Source of the DNA: an uncultured Aquimonas sp.
GTDB taxonomy: Bacteria > Pseudomonadota > Gammaproteobacteria > Xanthomonadales > Xanthomonadaceae
Direction of reading: 5' to 3'
Assembly (NCBI GenBank): GCA_946481615.1
Contig: CAMLOR010000002.1
Location: 1 to 46,390, forward strand
Length of the DNA: 46,390 nt
Numbering within the stretch: position 1 is the stretch's first letter; the number at the start of each line of letters is the position of its first letter. Of the stretch, positions 1 through 7,737 are shown in pieces. A program made the translations under genes and the position numbers. Below the pieces are notes generated by a model that was not told where the DNA came from, did not search any database, and worked only from the letters and a program-made list of their open reading frames with translations.

Positions 1-826
1 GTCGTTCAACAACGCCATCGACCGTCGCGCCTGCAACGGCGACGTGCCGGGCTTCAGCGCCCCGTTCAACCCCTGCAACTCGCGCCAGTACGAGAACGTC
101 TCGGGCGGCAACGTCAATCTCTCGGCTGAAGAGTCGGAGAGCTGGAGCGTGGGTGCGGTGGTCAGCCCGGTCGATCGCCTGACCCTGAGCCTGGATTACT
201 ACAACATCACGCTCGAGGACCAGGTCGGCGCGCTGCCGCTGCAGGACATCCTGAACATCGAAGCCGAGCAGGGTGGTTCGCCGAACGTGATCCGCAACCC
301 GGCCACGGGCGCGATCCAGCTGATCATCGCGAACAACCAGAACATCGCCGGCATCGAAACCGACGGTATCGACTTCGAAGCCGATTACAGCTTCGACACC
401 TCGGTCGGTACCTTCAGCCAGAACCTGACCGTCAGCCACGTGCTGAACTACGATCAGGACGAAGGCACGGGCGTGTTCCTGGAGCAGCTGGACGAAGCCT
501 TCACCCCGGACATGCGCGCCCAGCTGTCGCTGGGTTGGGCCTCGGGTGACTTCTCGGCCACCGTCATCGGCAACCTGATCGGCGACTCGGAAGAGAAGAC
601 CGATCGCAACGGTGCCCTCGGCACGCGCATCCCGAACTGGACGACCTGGGACATCCAGGGTTCGTGGGCTGCGCCGTGGAACGGCAAGGTCACGATCGGC
701 GTGCGCAACATCGCCGACAAGGATCCGCCGCTCGACAACACGCTGCTGTCGGGTCCGTTCTACGTGAACTCGCAGTACGACTGGTACGGCCGCGTGCCGT
801 ACGTGCGCTACGAGCAGAAGTTCTAA
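1..826 (+). CDS. TonB-dependent receptor, C-terminal part (5' end outside window)
   Basis: The reading frame is open from base 2 to the TAA at 824-826, giving about 274 residues. It shows the alternating polar/aromatic strands and acidic turns of a TonB-dependent outer-membrane receptor barrel, including a D-Y-Y-N strand, a late G-V-R-N-I turn and a final strand ending in V-P-Y-V-R-Y-E-Q-K-F. The terminal Phe is the usual signal for recognition by the BAM outer-membrane assembly machinery. The family imports large or scarce substrates with energy from TonB-ExbBD; the plug and TonB box lie upstream of the window, so no substrate can be named. A strong terminator follows 25 bp after the stop, so this is the last gene of its transcript. 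The genes that follow (sulfotransferase, oxygenases, a mini-barrel with a matching end) suggest a shared locus, which is inference. Confidence 0.93.
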   Translation, partial: SFNNAIDRRACNGDVPGFSAPFNPCNSRQYENVSGGNVNLSAEESESWSVGAVVSPVDRLTLSLDYYNITLEDQVGALPLQDILNIEAEQGGSPNVIRNPATGAIQLIIANNQNIAGIETDGIDFEADYSFDTSVGTFSQNLTVSHVLNYDQDEGTGVFLEQLDEAFTPDMRAQLSLGWASGDFSATVIGNLIGDSEEKTDRNGALGTRIPNWTTWDIQGSWAAPWNGKVTIGVRNIADKDPPLDNTLLSGPFYVNSQYDWYGRVPYVRYEQKF

Positions 827-851
827 GAACTTCGGTTCAGTGGCAGAGAAA

Positions 852-878
852 CGGCCCGCGAAAGCGGGCCGTTTTTTT
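852..878 (+). terminator. Rho-independent terminator of the TonB receptor gene
   Basis: An 8-bp perfect GC stem (852-859 with 864-871) closes a GAAA tetraloop and is followed directly by seven T residues (872-878). It lies 25 bp after the receptor stop codon, which is textbook intrinsic terminator geometry. Confidence 0.95.
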
Positions 879-931
879 GTTCTTCGCGAGTTCGCGTGGA
901 GAGCAGGTGGTTCGCGTGAGGTTGATGCAGA

Positions 932-1105
932 TGCTCTTGCCGGGGTGGGATGGCCGGCCCGGCTGCGGCGCCGGCTGCGGGAGTTTCGATTCGGCATCCC
1001 TCAGCGAAAACGCGCGGGCTTCCTGCCCGTGCCGGGCTTCGCCGGCCTTGTCCGTCCGACTCCAGCCGCCTCCGCAGGGCCGGCCACCCCACCCCGGCAA
1101 GAGCA
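932..1105. repeat. 174-bp element with 29-bp imperfect terminal inverted repeats
   Basis: Bases 932-960 and 1077-1105 are reverse complements at 28 of 29 positions; weaker pairing continues inward (GGCTGCGG-type blocks) and a GTGAGGT block lies outside each arm. This is most of the 400-bp gene-free gap between the receptor and the sulfotransferase gene. The inside has no credible coding sequence. It looks like a non-autonomous MITE-like or very long hairpin element. I see no clear target-site duplication. The remaining 1106-1226 shows nothing I can identify. Confidence 0.6.
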
Positions 1106-1226
1106 CACCTCACCCTTTCGTCGTCCCTGCGTCCCGCCGCAGGCCTGCAATCCGGCGAGCTGGCGAAGAATCTTTCCCGCGAGACAGCGAAAGCGCGCTA
1201 CGGCGCAGTCGTCCGCATGCCTCAGT

Positions 1227-3326
1227 TCAAAGCGCGTAGCCGAAGCGCGCCGCGGCCTCCGTGAGCAGCGGCAGCACCGGTCCGAGTTGTTGGCGATACA
1301 GCTTCCAGCGGTCGATCGAGCGGTCGTACAAGGGCTCGGCCACCTGGTGGTAGCTGCTGGTGCTCACGCGCACCTGGCGGGCGCGTTCGGCGTGGCCCGT
1401 CATCACGGCTTCGTTCCAAGGCAGGCCGAGGAACTGCAGCAGCGCCATGAGCGTTGGTTTGGTGTCGCGGATCAGGTCTTCGTAGCGCAGCGTGTGCACG
1501 CGCAGCGGCAGGCGTTCGCGCACGCGTTCCCACATGCGCATCGTGCGGGCGTAGAGGCGTGCGCCGCGCGCGAGGTCGGTGAACTGCAGGTTGGCGGGAT
1601 TGAGCGAGAACTCCTGCATGAAGTTGCTCAGCACCACGTCTGCAGGATGGCGCTGCATGAAGATCACGCGCGCGTTCGGGAACAGTCGCGCGATGGCGGC
1701 CACGTGCAGCGTGCGCAGCGGGAAGGTGTCGAGCACCATGCGTCCATCGCGCGCGCCGGCGTAGTGTTCGACGCGTTCCCAGTAGATGCGGCGCAACTGG
1801 TCGAGCTGGTGCGGTGCCAGGGCGTCGAGGCAAAGGGGATAGCCGAGCGGGTGCTTCGCCAGTTGTTCGACGCAGGCTTCGAAGGTGGGCTTCTCTTCCA
1901 GCGTGGCGAGCCACGGGTGGCAGCCGAGCATGGTGTTGAGCAGGGTGATGCCCGAACGCGGGAAGCCGAGCAGGAAGGTCGGCGACTCGCCTTGTGGCGC
2001 ATCGACCCACGGCGCGCTTTCGACGTCCGGCGGCCAGGCGTCGAGGCGTTCGAGCATCCGATCGAATTCGGCCACCGCCGTTGCCGGCGGTGCGATGCTC
2101 GCGCGTGCGACTTTGTTGCCTTCCGCGAAGGCCGCGAAGGCCGGTCCCGGCCGCTGCATGCGGTCGAGGCTGCGTGCGGCTTCGAAGTAGTAGGCGGCAC
2201 GTTGCCGCAGCGGCAGGGCCGTGGGCGGAAACCGCTGCAGCCGTTGCAGCGCGCTTTCCGGGCGGCCGAGGCGGCGTTCGAGGCGCGCGGCTTCGAGCAG
2301 CAGGCGCGGGTGGCGCGGCGCCACCTTCAGGCCCTGCTCTACGGTCTGGCGCATGTCGTCGAGGCGATTCTCGAGTTCATGCCAGGCGGCCAGCTCGGAC
2401 CAGGCCTCGCCGTCGTTCGGCAGCAGCGTCACCGCGCGCTGGAAGGCTTCGCCCGCGGCCTCGGGTTCGCAGCGCTGGTTGTGCAGCACGCCCAGATAGA
2501 GCCAGGCGATGCCGTTGGCGGGCGCATTCGTGACGGCGCGCCGGTAAGAGACCAAGGCCTCGTCCAGATGCTGCAGCAGATGCAACGCGAGGCCTTCGTA
2601 CTGCGCCGCTTCGGCATCGTCCGGTGCGCGCCGTTGCCAAGTGCGCAAGGCCTCGGCTGCCTCCGCCGGTTTCTGCGCGGCGAGCAGCGTCATGCCGAGG
2701 TTGAGCGCGCCCACGCGAAAGCCCGGCCGCAGCGCGAGGGCGCGCCGGTAAGCGGCGACCGATTCGTCCATGCGACCGCCCGCGCGCAGCGCATGCGCGA
2801 GGTTGCTCCAGCCTTCGGTGTAGAGCGGCTGGATCTTCACGGCGCGTTCGAGCAGCCCGAGCGCTTCGGCGGCGCGTCCGAGGTTGTGGATGGCGCGCGC
2901 CTGATGGTCGAGGGCCGCGGCGTCGTCGCGGCGACGATCGAGCGCGGCACGGGCGAGGTCGGCGGCGCGCGCGAAATCGCCGCGTTTGTGCGCGTACACC
3001 GCGGCCAGCAGGCGATCCTCGACGGCCTCCTCGCCGAACGGCTGTTCCGGCAGCAGCGCGGCCAGGCGCGCGAAATCGTCGTCCGCCACCAGGCGTTCGC
3101 GCAGCAGCGCGGCGGCGAAGCCTTCGCGGCCCGACCAGCGCAGCGCCTGTACCAGCAAGGACTCGGCGCGGGCGTCGTCGCCCAGTGCCTGCGCCGCGCG
3201 GATGCGCCCCTCGGCGGCCCAGGGCGTGGCCGGCATGACGGCCAGCTGCCCCGCGCAGATCGACTCCACGCGCGCCCAGTCGGCCGCGGCGTAGGCGGCC
3301 TCGAGTTCCGGCGGATGGCCGTTCAC
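1227..3326 (-). CDS. TPR-containing sulfotransferase family protein
   Basis: About 699 residues. Residues ~1-400 are helical repeats of TPR type (repeated A-L-x-x-x-P and G-x-x-x-E-A patterns), a protein-protein interaction scaffold. The C-terminal ~270 residues are a PAPS-dependent sulfotransferase domain: the phosphosulfate-binding loop G-F-P-R-S-G is at about 454-459, and an F-M-Q-R-H-P-A-D-V-V-L-S strand further on fits the 3'-phosphate-binding segment. The family transfers sulfate from PAPS to hydroxyls, in some members to protein tyrosines; the acceptor here is unknown. I chose the GTG at 3326. The frame stays open to 3497, but that would overlap the divergent neighbour, and no strong ribosome site fixes the start. 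It is divergent from the TIGR03032 gene, with which it is probably functionally linked. Confidence 0.85.
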   Translation of the reverse strand: MNGHPPELEAAYAAADWARVESICAGQLAVMPATPWAAEGRIRAAQALGDDARAESLLVQALRWSGREGFAAALLRERLVADDDFARLAALLPEQPFGEEAVEDRLLAAVYAHKRGDFARAADLARAALDRRRDDAAALDHQARAIHNLGRAAEALGLLERAVKIQPLYTEGWSNLAHALRAGGRMDESVAAYRRALALRPGFRVGALNLGMTLLAAQKPAEAAEALRTWQRRAPDDAEAAQYEGLALHLLQHLDEALVSYRRAVTNAPANGIAWLYLGVLHNQRCEPEAAGEAFQRAVTLLPNDGEAWSELAAWHELENRLDDMRQTVEQGLKVAPRHPRLLLEAARLERRLGRPESALQRLQRFPPTALPLRQRAAYYFEAARSLDRMQRPGPAFAAFAEGNKVARASIAPPATAVAEFDRMLERLDAWPPDVESAPWVDAPQGESPTFLLGFPRSGITLLNTMLGCHPWLATLEEKPTFEACVEQLAKHPLGYPLCLDALAPHQLDQLRRIYWERVEHYAGARDGRMVLDTFPLRTLHVAAIARLFPNARVIFMQRHPADVVLSNFMQEFSLNPANLQFTDLARGARLYARTMRMWERVRERLPLRVHTLRYEDLIRDTKPTLMALLQFLGLPWNEAVMTGHAERARQVRVSTSSYHQVAEPLYDRSIDRWKLYRQQLGPVLPLLTEAAARFGYAL

Positions 3327-3444
3327 GGCGCCGGACCGCGCAGGCGCAGGAGAGGAACGGGCCGCGGCTGCGGCCCTCTGGCATAATTCAAGGCTTTCCT
3401 CCGCACATCGAATCGCGCCTTGGCGGGCGCGCAGGAGTCTGCCA

Positions 3445-4509
3445 GTGTCCACGCCCCAGCCGCCCGCGACAAGAATCGAATTCAGCGCCACGCGCAATAC
3501 GGCCGGCTGGCTGTACGAACAGGGCGTCAGCCTGCTCGCCTCGACCTACGAATCGGGCCTGCTGTTCATGATCGGCGTGAAGCCCGACGGGCAGATTTCC
3601 TACGAGCGCCGCGCCGTGGCGCGTTGCATGGGCATCCACGCCACCGCGCAGGCCATCGTGGTGGGCACGCAGTTCCAGATCTGGCGCTTCCAGAACACGG
3701 TGCTGCCGGGCGAGAGCTACAAGGGCTTCGATGCCTATTACGTGCCGCGCGTGGCCTGGACCACGGGCGACGTCGACGTGCACGACGTGGGCGTGACGAA
3801 GGACGGCAAGGTCGTCTTCGTCAACACCGCCTTCAGCTGCATCGCGGAAGTGGACGACCGCTTCAGCTTCAAGCCGTACTGGACGCCGCCCTTCATCAGC
3901 AAGCTCGCGGCGGAAGACCGTTGCCATCTGAACGGCATGGCGCTGGTCGACGGCGTGCCGACCTACGCCACCTGCGTGAGCCGCAGCGACGCCGCCGGCG
4001 GCTGGCGCGACTTCCGCACCAACGGCGGCCTGCTGATGCACATCCCCAGCAACGAAGTGGTGCTGTCGGGGCTTTCGATGCCGCATTCGCCGCGCTGGCA
4101 CGAGGGCAAGCTGTACATGCTCAATTCCGGCACCGGCGAGTTCGGCTGGGTCGACCTGGAACGCGGCAGGTTCGAGCCGATCGCCTTCTGCCCGGGGTAT
4201 CTGCGCGGCCTGTCCTTCGTCAACGGCTACGCGATCGCGGGCCTGTCGATGGGCCGCGAGAACACCTTCGGCAGCCTGCCGCTCACCGAGATCCTCGAGA
4301 AGAAGGGCGCGATGGCGCGCTGCGCTCTGCAGATCATCGATCTGCAGCGCGGCGACGTGCAGCACGAGATCCGCATCGTCGGCGACATCCGCGAGCTCTA
4401 CGACACCGGCGTGCTGCCGGGCGTGCGCACGCCCGGCACGGTGGGTTTCATGTCCGAAGAGTTCCTCAAGCGCATCACGCTGGAAGCCGACGGCGACTGG
4501 CCGGCGTAA
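3445..4509 (+). CDS. TIGR03032 family protein (function unknown)
   Basis: 354 residues with features I associate with the TIGR03032/DUF4915 family: L-L-A-S-T-Y near the start, repeated G-x-x-x-x-W-R-F and H-x-x-x-V blade-like segments, H-S-P-R-W at about residue 213, and L-N-S-G-T-G-E-F soon after. The pattern suggests a beta-propeller-like fold; there is no signal peptide, so it is probably cytoplasmic. Start GTG at 3445 has a good Shine-Dalgarno AGGAG at 3433-3437, seven bases away. A CATAAT at 3382-3387 could be its -10 box. It lies 3 bp from the next gene, so the two are almost certainly co-transcribed. From memory, such proteins tend to sit beside TPR sulfotransferases; the biochemical role is not known to me. 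Confidence 0.85.
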   Translation: MSTPQPPATRIEFSATRNTAGWLYEQGVSLLASTYESGLLFMIGVKPDGQISYERRAVARCMGIHATAQAIVVGTQFQIWRFQNTVLPGESYKGFDAYYVPRVAWTTGDVDVHDVGVTKDGKVVFVNTAFSCIAEVDDRFSFKPYWTPPFISKLAAEDRCHLNGMALVDGVPTYATCVSRSDAAGGWRDFRTNGGLLMHIPSNEVVLSGLSMPHSPRWHEGKLYMLNSGTGEFGWVDLERGRFEPIAFCPGYLRGLSFVNGYAIAGLSMGRENTFGSLPLTEILEKKGAMARCALQIIDLQRGDVQHEIRIVGDIRELYDTGVLPGVRTPGTVGFMSEEFLKRITLEADGDWPA

Positions 4510-4512
4510 GCC

Positions 4513-5883
4513 ATGCATGAGGCGCTGGCCCACGCGTGGAGCCTGCACCAGGCCGGTGAGCGCGAGGCCGCCGAGCGCGCCTACCGCGAACTGCTCGCGC
4601 GCGAGCCCGCGCTCGGCGATGCGCTGAACTGCTACGGCATCCTGCTGATGCAGGGCGGCCGCGCCGACGAGGCGCTGGCGTTGTTCCTGCGCGCGGTGGC
4701 GAGCGATGCGAAACAGCCGCCGTTCCGCCTCAACGTGGCGCGCGCGGCGCTGCGCCTGGGCCGGCCCGATCTCGCGCTGGAGGCGGCCGACGTGGCGCTC
4801 GAGCTGGCCCCGAGCGCCAACGCCTGGCTGCTGCGCGGCGTGGCGCTGCGCGATCTGGACCGCCTTGAGGAAGCGCGTGCCGCGTTCCGCAAGGGCGTGC
4901 AGAAACACCCCGGCGATCTGGCGCTGGAATACAACCTCGCGGTCGGCGAACTCGATCTGGGCAACGCGAAGGCCGCGGCCGCGCAGTTCGAAAAGCTGTT
5001 GCAGGCAAGGCCGAACGAAGCGCGCGCCTGGCTGGGCCTGGGCAATGCGAACGCGGCGCAGGGGGTGCTCGAGGCGGCGGAACAGGCCTATCGCCGCGCC
5101 GCGTCGCTGGCGCCGGAGTTGCCCGAGGCCTGGCGACTGCTCGGCCTCACGCTGGTGCAGCGTGGACAACCGCGCATCGCGATGGAGGCGTTGCGCCGCG
5201 CCCTGCAACGCGATCCGCGCGACCAGGCGGCGCTGGCGGCGCTCGGCGTCGCGGCCACGCTCGCGGCCGATCCGGTCGCGCACGCGCTGCTCGATTTCGA
5301 TGCCGTCGTGCATACCGCGCCGCTGCGGGGCGCGTTCGATCACGAGGCACTTGCCGTGGAAATCCTCGCGCACCCGACGCTGCGTTACGACCGCGGGCAG
5401 AAGACGACGCGCGACGGCGGACAGACCGGCAACCTCGCCGGTGCCGCCACCCCGCAACTGGCCGCGTTCGAATCGGCGCTGCGCGAGGAAATCGCCGGCC
5501 GCGTCGCGCAGGCCGCCGCCCGCCACGCCGCTGCGCACCATCCCCTCGCGGGCACGGCGCCGACGAACTGGCAGCTCAATCTGTGGGCGACGGTGCTCAA
5601 CCGTTCGGGACACCAGGCCTCGCATCTGCATCCCTCGGGCTGGATGAGCGGCGTGTACTACGTGTCGTTGCCGGACGTGGACGATACACACGAAAGCGGC
5701 TGGATCGAATTCGGCCTCCCGCCCGGGGAACTCGCCGGGGAAGAAGGCTTGCCGCGTCGCCGCGTGCAGCCGCGCGTGGGCGAGCTGACGACCTTTCCTT
5801 CCTATCTGTACCACCGCACGCTTCCGCACGCGGGTACGGCGCCGCGCATCAGCCTCGCCTTCGACGTGGTGCCGCTGCGCTAG
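4513..5883 (+). CDS. TPR protein with C-terminal 2OG-Fe(II) oxygenase-like (TIGR02466) domain
   Basis: 456 residues. Residues ~1-260 are tandem TPR units (G-D-A-L-N-C-Y-G-I-L, W-L-L-R-G-V-A-L-R-D type helices). Residues ~330-456 resemble the putative 2-oxoglutarate/Fe(II) oxygenases of TIGR02466: H-L-H-P-S-G-W at 371-377, G-V-Y-Y-V strand, Y-H434-R-T-L-P-H and Arg445 in a final beta strand. Candidate metal ligands are His371 or His373 and His434, with Arg445 as a candidate 2OG anchor; these are inferred from spacing. The TPR-plus-hydroxylase layout recalls aspartyl/asparaginyl hydroxylases that modify proteins. It starts 3 bp after the TIGR03032 gene, and its TAG overlaps the stop of the convergent gene in a shared CTAG. 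Confidence 0.83.
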   Translation: MHEALAHAWSLHQAGEREAAERAYRELLAREPALGDALNCYGILLMQGGRADEALALFLRAVASDAKQPPFRLNVARAALRLGRPDLALEAADVALELAPSANAWLLRGVALRDLDRLEEARAAFRKGVQKHPGDLALEYNLAVGELDLGNAKAAAAQFEKLLQARPNEARAWLGLGNANAAQGVLEAAEQAYRRAASLAPELPEAWRLLGLTLVQRGQPRIAMEALRRALQRDPRDQAALAALGVAATLAADPVAHALLDFDAVVHTAPLRGAFDHEALAVEILAHPTLRYDRGQKTTRDGGQTGNLAGAATPQLAAFESALREEIAGRVAQAAARHAAAHHPLAGTAPTNWQLNLWATVLNRSGHQASHLHPSGWMSGVYYVSLPDVDDTHESGWIEFGLPPGELAGEEGLPRRRVQPRVGELTTFPSYLYHRTLPHAGTAPRISLAFDVVPLR

Positions 5884-6539
5884 CCGGCCGGCGCGTGCCG
5901 GATCCAGGCGTTGAACGCCACCACGACGCGCGGGCGAGCACCCCAGTAAGGGAAAACCTCGTGGTAGACATAGCTCGGGAACATCACGAGCCGCCCCGGC
6001 GCATGGGTGTAGCGATAGCCGCCCTGGCGGAACTGGCCGCGCAGATTCTCGTTGCCGGCGTCGAGATACATCTCGGCGCCGACGCGCGTATCGAGGAAGC
6101 GCACCGAGCCGCTGTCCTCGCGTCCCGCCGGCGAATCGCCCGGATCGACGCAGAAGATGCCGCTCCACGACGCCATCGGATGGTTGTGCACGCCCTGGTG
6201 TCCGCCGCTGCGCGTGATGTGGAACCAGGAGTGATAGTCGAACGCGAGGTTCTGCCACTGCTGCGGCGTGAAGCCGCTGAGCTGGTGCACGGTGGCGGCG
6301 AGCGCGGTGTGGATGAAGCCGAACAGCTGCTGCACCGGCGCATCGGGCCAGGTGTGCAGGTCGAATCGGCTCTCGAACACGCCCTGCTGGGCGTCGCGCA
6401 CGGTGGCGTTGCGGTAGCGCGCGCCTTCGGCTTCGCGCTGCAGGAACAGCTCGACGAGTTCCGCGCACAGTTTTTCGGCGCCCGGCATCGCCACCGTGGC
6501 GAAGGGCACCGAGAACAGCGGGGTGATTTCGAGGCTCAG
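5880..6539 (-). CDS. TIGR02466 family putative 2OG-Fe(II) oxygenase
   Basis: About 219 residues, nearly all one oxygenase-like domain: N-terminal E-I-T-P-L-F-S-V-P-F strand, N-L-A-F-D-Y-H-S-W-F, then H-N-H-P at 118-121 followed by S-G-I-F-C-V, and near the end F-P-S-Y-V-Y-H-E-V-F-P-Y and R-V-V-V-A-F-N-A-W. It is paralogous to the C-terminal domain of the convergent gene at 4513-5883, but with no TPRs. Its start is uncertain. There is no in-frame ATG nearby; the conserved first strand is only included if translation starts at CTG 6539, which overlaps the upstream stop (CTCTGA) and so could be translationally coupled. GTG 6509 is the nearest standard start and would trim ten residues. Its substrate is unknown; a protein or peptide is plausible given the neighbours. 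Confidence 0.8.
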   Translation of the reverse strand: MSLEITPLFSVPFATVAMPGAEKLCAELVELFLQREAEGARYRNATVRDAQQGVFESRFDLHTWPDAPVQQLFGFIHTALAATVHQLSGFTPQQWQNLAFDYHSWFHITRSGGHQGVHNHPMASWSGIFCVDPGDSPAGREDSGSVRFLDTRVGAEMYLDAGNENLRGQFRQGGYRYTHAPGRLVMFPSYVYHEVFPYWGARPRVVVAFNAWIRHAPAG

Positions 6540-7546
6540 AGGTCTTGCTGGTAGCGCACGTAGGGCACGCGCACCGACGGGTCTTCGATCGCGGGCAGTT
6601 CCGTCAGCGGCCAGTTCTGCGTATCGCCCGAGCCCAGGACGTTGCGTGCGCCGACCGAGAGTTCGCCGCGCCACGGCGTGCGCCAGGAGACGCCGATGTC
6701 GAGGCCCGACCAGGAGACATCGGCCCCCGGCACTTCGATCAGGCGGCCGGTGAGCTCGCCGGTGAAATCGCCGAACCCCAGGCCGAAGCTGAGCGAGGTG
6801 GTGTCCCAGCGCATCGGCGCGCCGGCGGACGGGGTGAGGCGGTTGCGCGCGAGATTGCCGCCGATCAGCAGGCGCGAGTTGGGGCTCAGGCTGACCAGAC
6901 TTTCCAGGCGCAGCGAACGCGCATCGAAGCCCTGCGCCCAGGCGCCGAGGGTGTTGATCGGGCCGAGCGCGAATTCGCTGGCGAAATTCGGGGCCGCGGC
7001 GCTGGTCCACAGCGCGGTGCCTTCGGTGTCGTAGTCGAGCCAGGACAGGCCGAAGCTCAGGTCGAGGGCGCGCGAGGGCGATTCCCAGCCCAGCTGCAGG
7101 CCGGTGCCGCGCGCGCCGGAGAGCATCGGATCTTCGGTGCCCAGATTCGCCAGCAGGCAATGCTGCGCCAGCGAACCGAGCGTGCTCGAAAGCCCGACGC
7201 TGCCGTTGCACAGCAGGGCGAGGCCGGCATCCGGTTCGGCCTGAAGCGTGGCGCGCAGGCGGCTGCCGTCGTCCAGCGCAACGCGCCCGCCGAGGCCCAG
7301 CGAGGTGGAAGAGGCCGTCGGCGAGAGCACGCGATCCAGGGCCGAGCCCGGTGCGTCGGGCTCGAGCAGCAGGAGGGCTTCCACCTTGCCGCTGGCATTG
7401 CTCCAGACGGGCAGGACGCGGGCGTCCGGCTCCACCGGGAGCTGGGGCTCCACCAGCACCTGTGCCTGCGAGGCGGCCGCCCACGCGAGCATCGCCGCGA
7501 GCGCGGCGGGGCGGGCGTAACGGGACGGGCAGGCAAGGCGGGACAT
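6536..7546 (-). CDS. Small plug-less outer-membrane barrel, TonB-receptor-like C-terminus
   Basis: 336 residues starting at the ATG at 7546, which opens a clear signal peptide (M-S-R-L, hydrophobic Ala/Leu core, cleavage after A-S-Q-A at about residue 30). The mature part is a run of amphipathic beta strands (L-D-L-S-F-G-L-S-W, L-S-F-G-L-G-F-G-D-F, L-D-I-G-V-S-W-R). The last ~45 residues match the end of a TonB-dependent receptor (V-G-A-R-N-V-L, then V-P-Y-V-R-Y-Q-Q-D-L, compare V-P-Y-V-R-Y-E-Q-K-F of the receptor at 1-826). It is much too short to hold the ~150-residue plug plus a 22-strand barrel. Two Cys (L-L-C-N-G and Q-H-C-L-L) could form a loop disulfide. It probably forms a transcript with the TIGR02466 gene, which overlaps its stop. 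Confidence 0.75.
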   Translation of the reverse strand: MSRLACPSRYARPAALAAMLAWAAASQAQVLVEPQLPVEPDARVLPVWSNASGKVEALLLLEPDAPGSALDRVLSPTASSTSLGLGGRVALDDGSRLRATLQAEPDAGLALLCNGSVGLSSTLGSLAQHCLLANLGTEDPMLSGARGTGLQLGWESPSRALDLSFGLSWLDYDTEGTALWTSAAAPNFASEFALGPINTLGAWAQGFDARSLRLESLVSLSPNSRLLIGGNLARNRLTPSAGAPMRWDTTSLSFGLGFGDFTGELTGRLIEVPGADVSWSGLDIGVSWRTPWRGELSVGARNVLGSGDTQNWPLTELPAIEDPSVRVPYVRYQQDL

Positions 7547-7647
7547 GGCAATGAATATAGCGGTTTTATGGGCTCTTAACAATTCCGGAGCGGTTCGAAA
7601 CTGCGGTTCCGTCTGCTGATTGTTGGGTTTTTCCGTCTCCCGGGACG

Positions 7648-7679
7648 GTGCCGGAAGGCACAGGGTCGCAGCTGTGACC
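7648..7679. promoter_or_regulatory. Two adjacent inverted repeats in a divergent intergenic region
   Basis: Between the divergent mini-barrel gene and the GGDEF/EAL gene, bases 7648-7661 form a GTGCC-GGAA-GGCAC hairpin. Bases 7664-7679 form a 16-bp palindrome, GGTCGCAG/CTGTGACC, with one mismatched pair. The spacing suits an operator for a dimeric regulator or a structured 5' leader for the plus-strand gene. It is unassigned; the surrounding 7547-7737 holds no gene. Confidence 0.35.
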
Positions 7680-7737
7680 ACTTGTTCCATCGTTCCGATG
7701 GACTTTGCCCGCCGCCACCCCTGAAACTGCGCCGGTC

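Noticed and set aside
1106..1226. Searched for a small gene or tRNA in the rest of the first gap
   Set aside because: No cloverleaf, no ribosome site with a convincing short frame, and no clear structure.
840..3386. 848-residue open frame on the plus strand opposite the sulfotransferase gene
   Set aside because: Its product is low-complexity Arg/Ala/Gly/His-rich without any motif, while the opposite strand encodes a complete TPR-sulfotransferase. It is a GC-rich antisense shadow.
3388..6468. 1026-residue minus-strand frame
   Set aside because: It is antisense to the TIGR03032 and TPR-oxygenase genes and has repetitive Arg/His/Gln composition with no domain.
7640..7737. Possible c-di-GMP (GEMM) riboswitch before the GGDEF/EAL gene
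   Set aside because: A GGCACAGGG string is suggestive, but the conserved GEMM core blocks and their spacing are missing.
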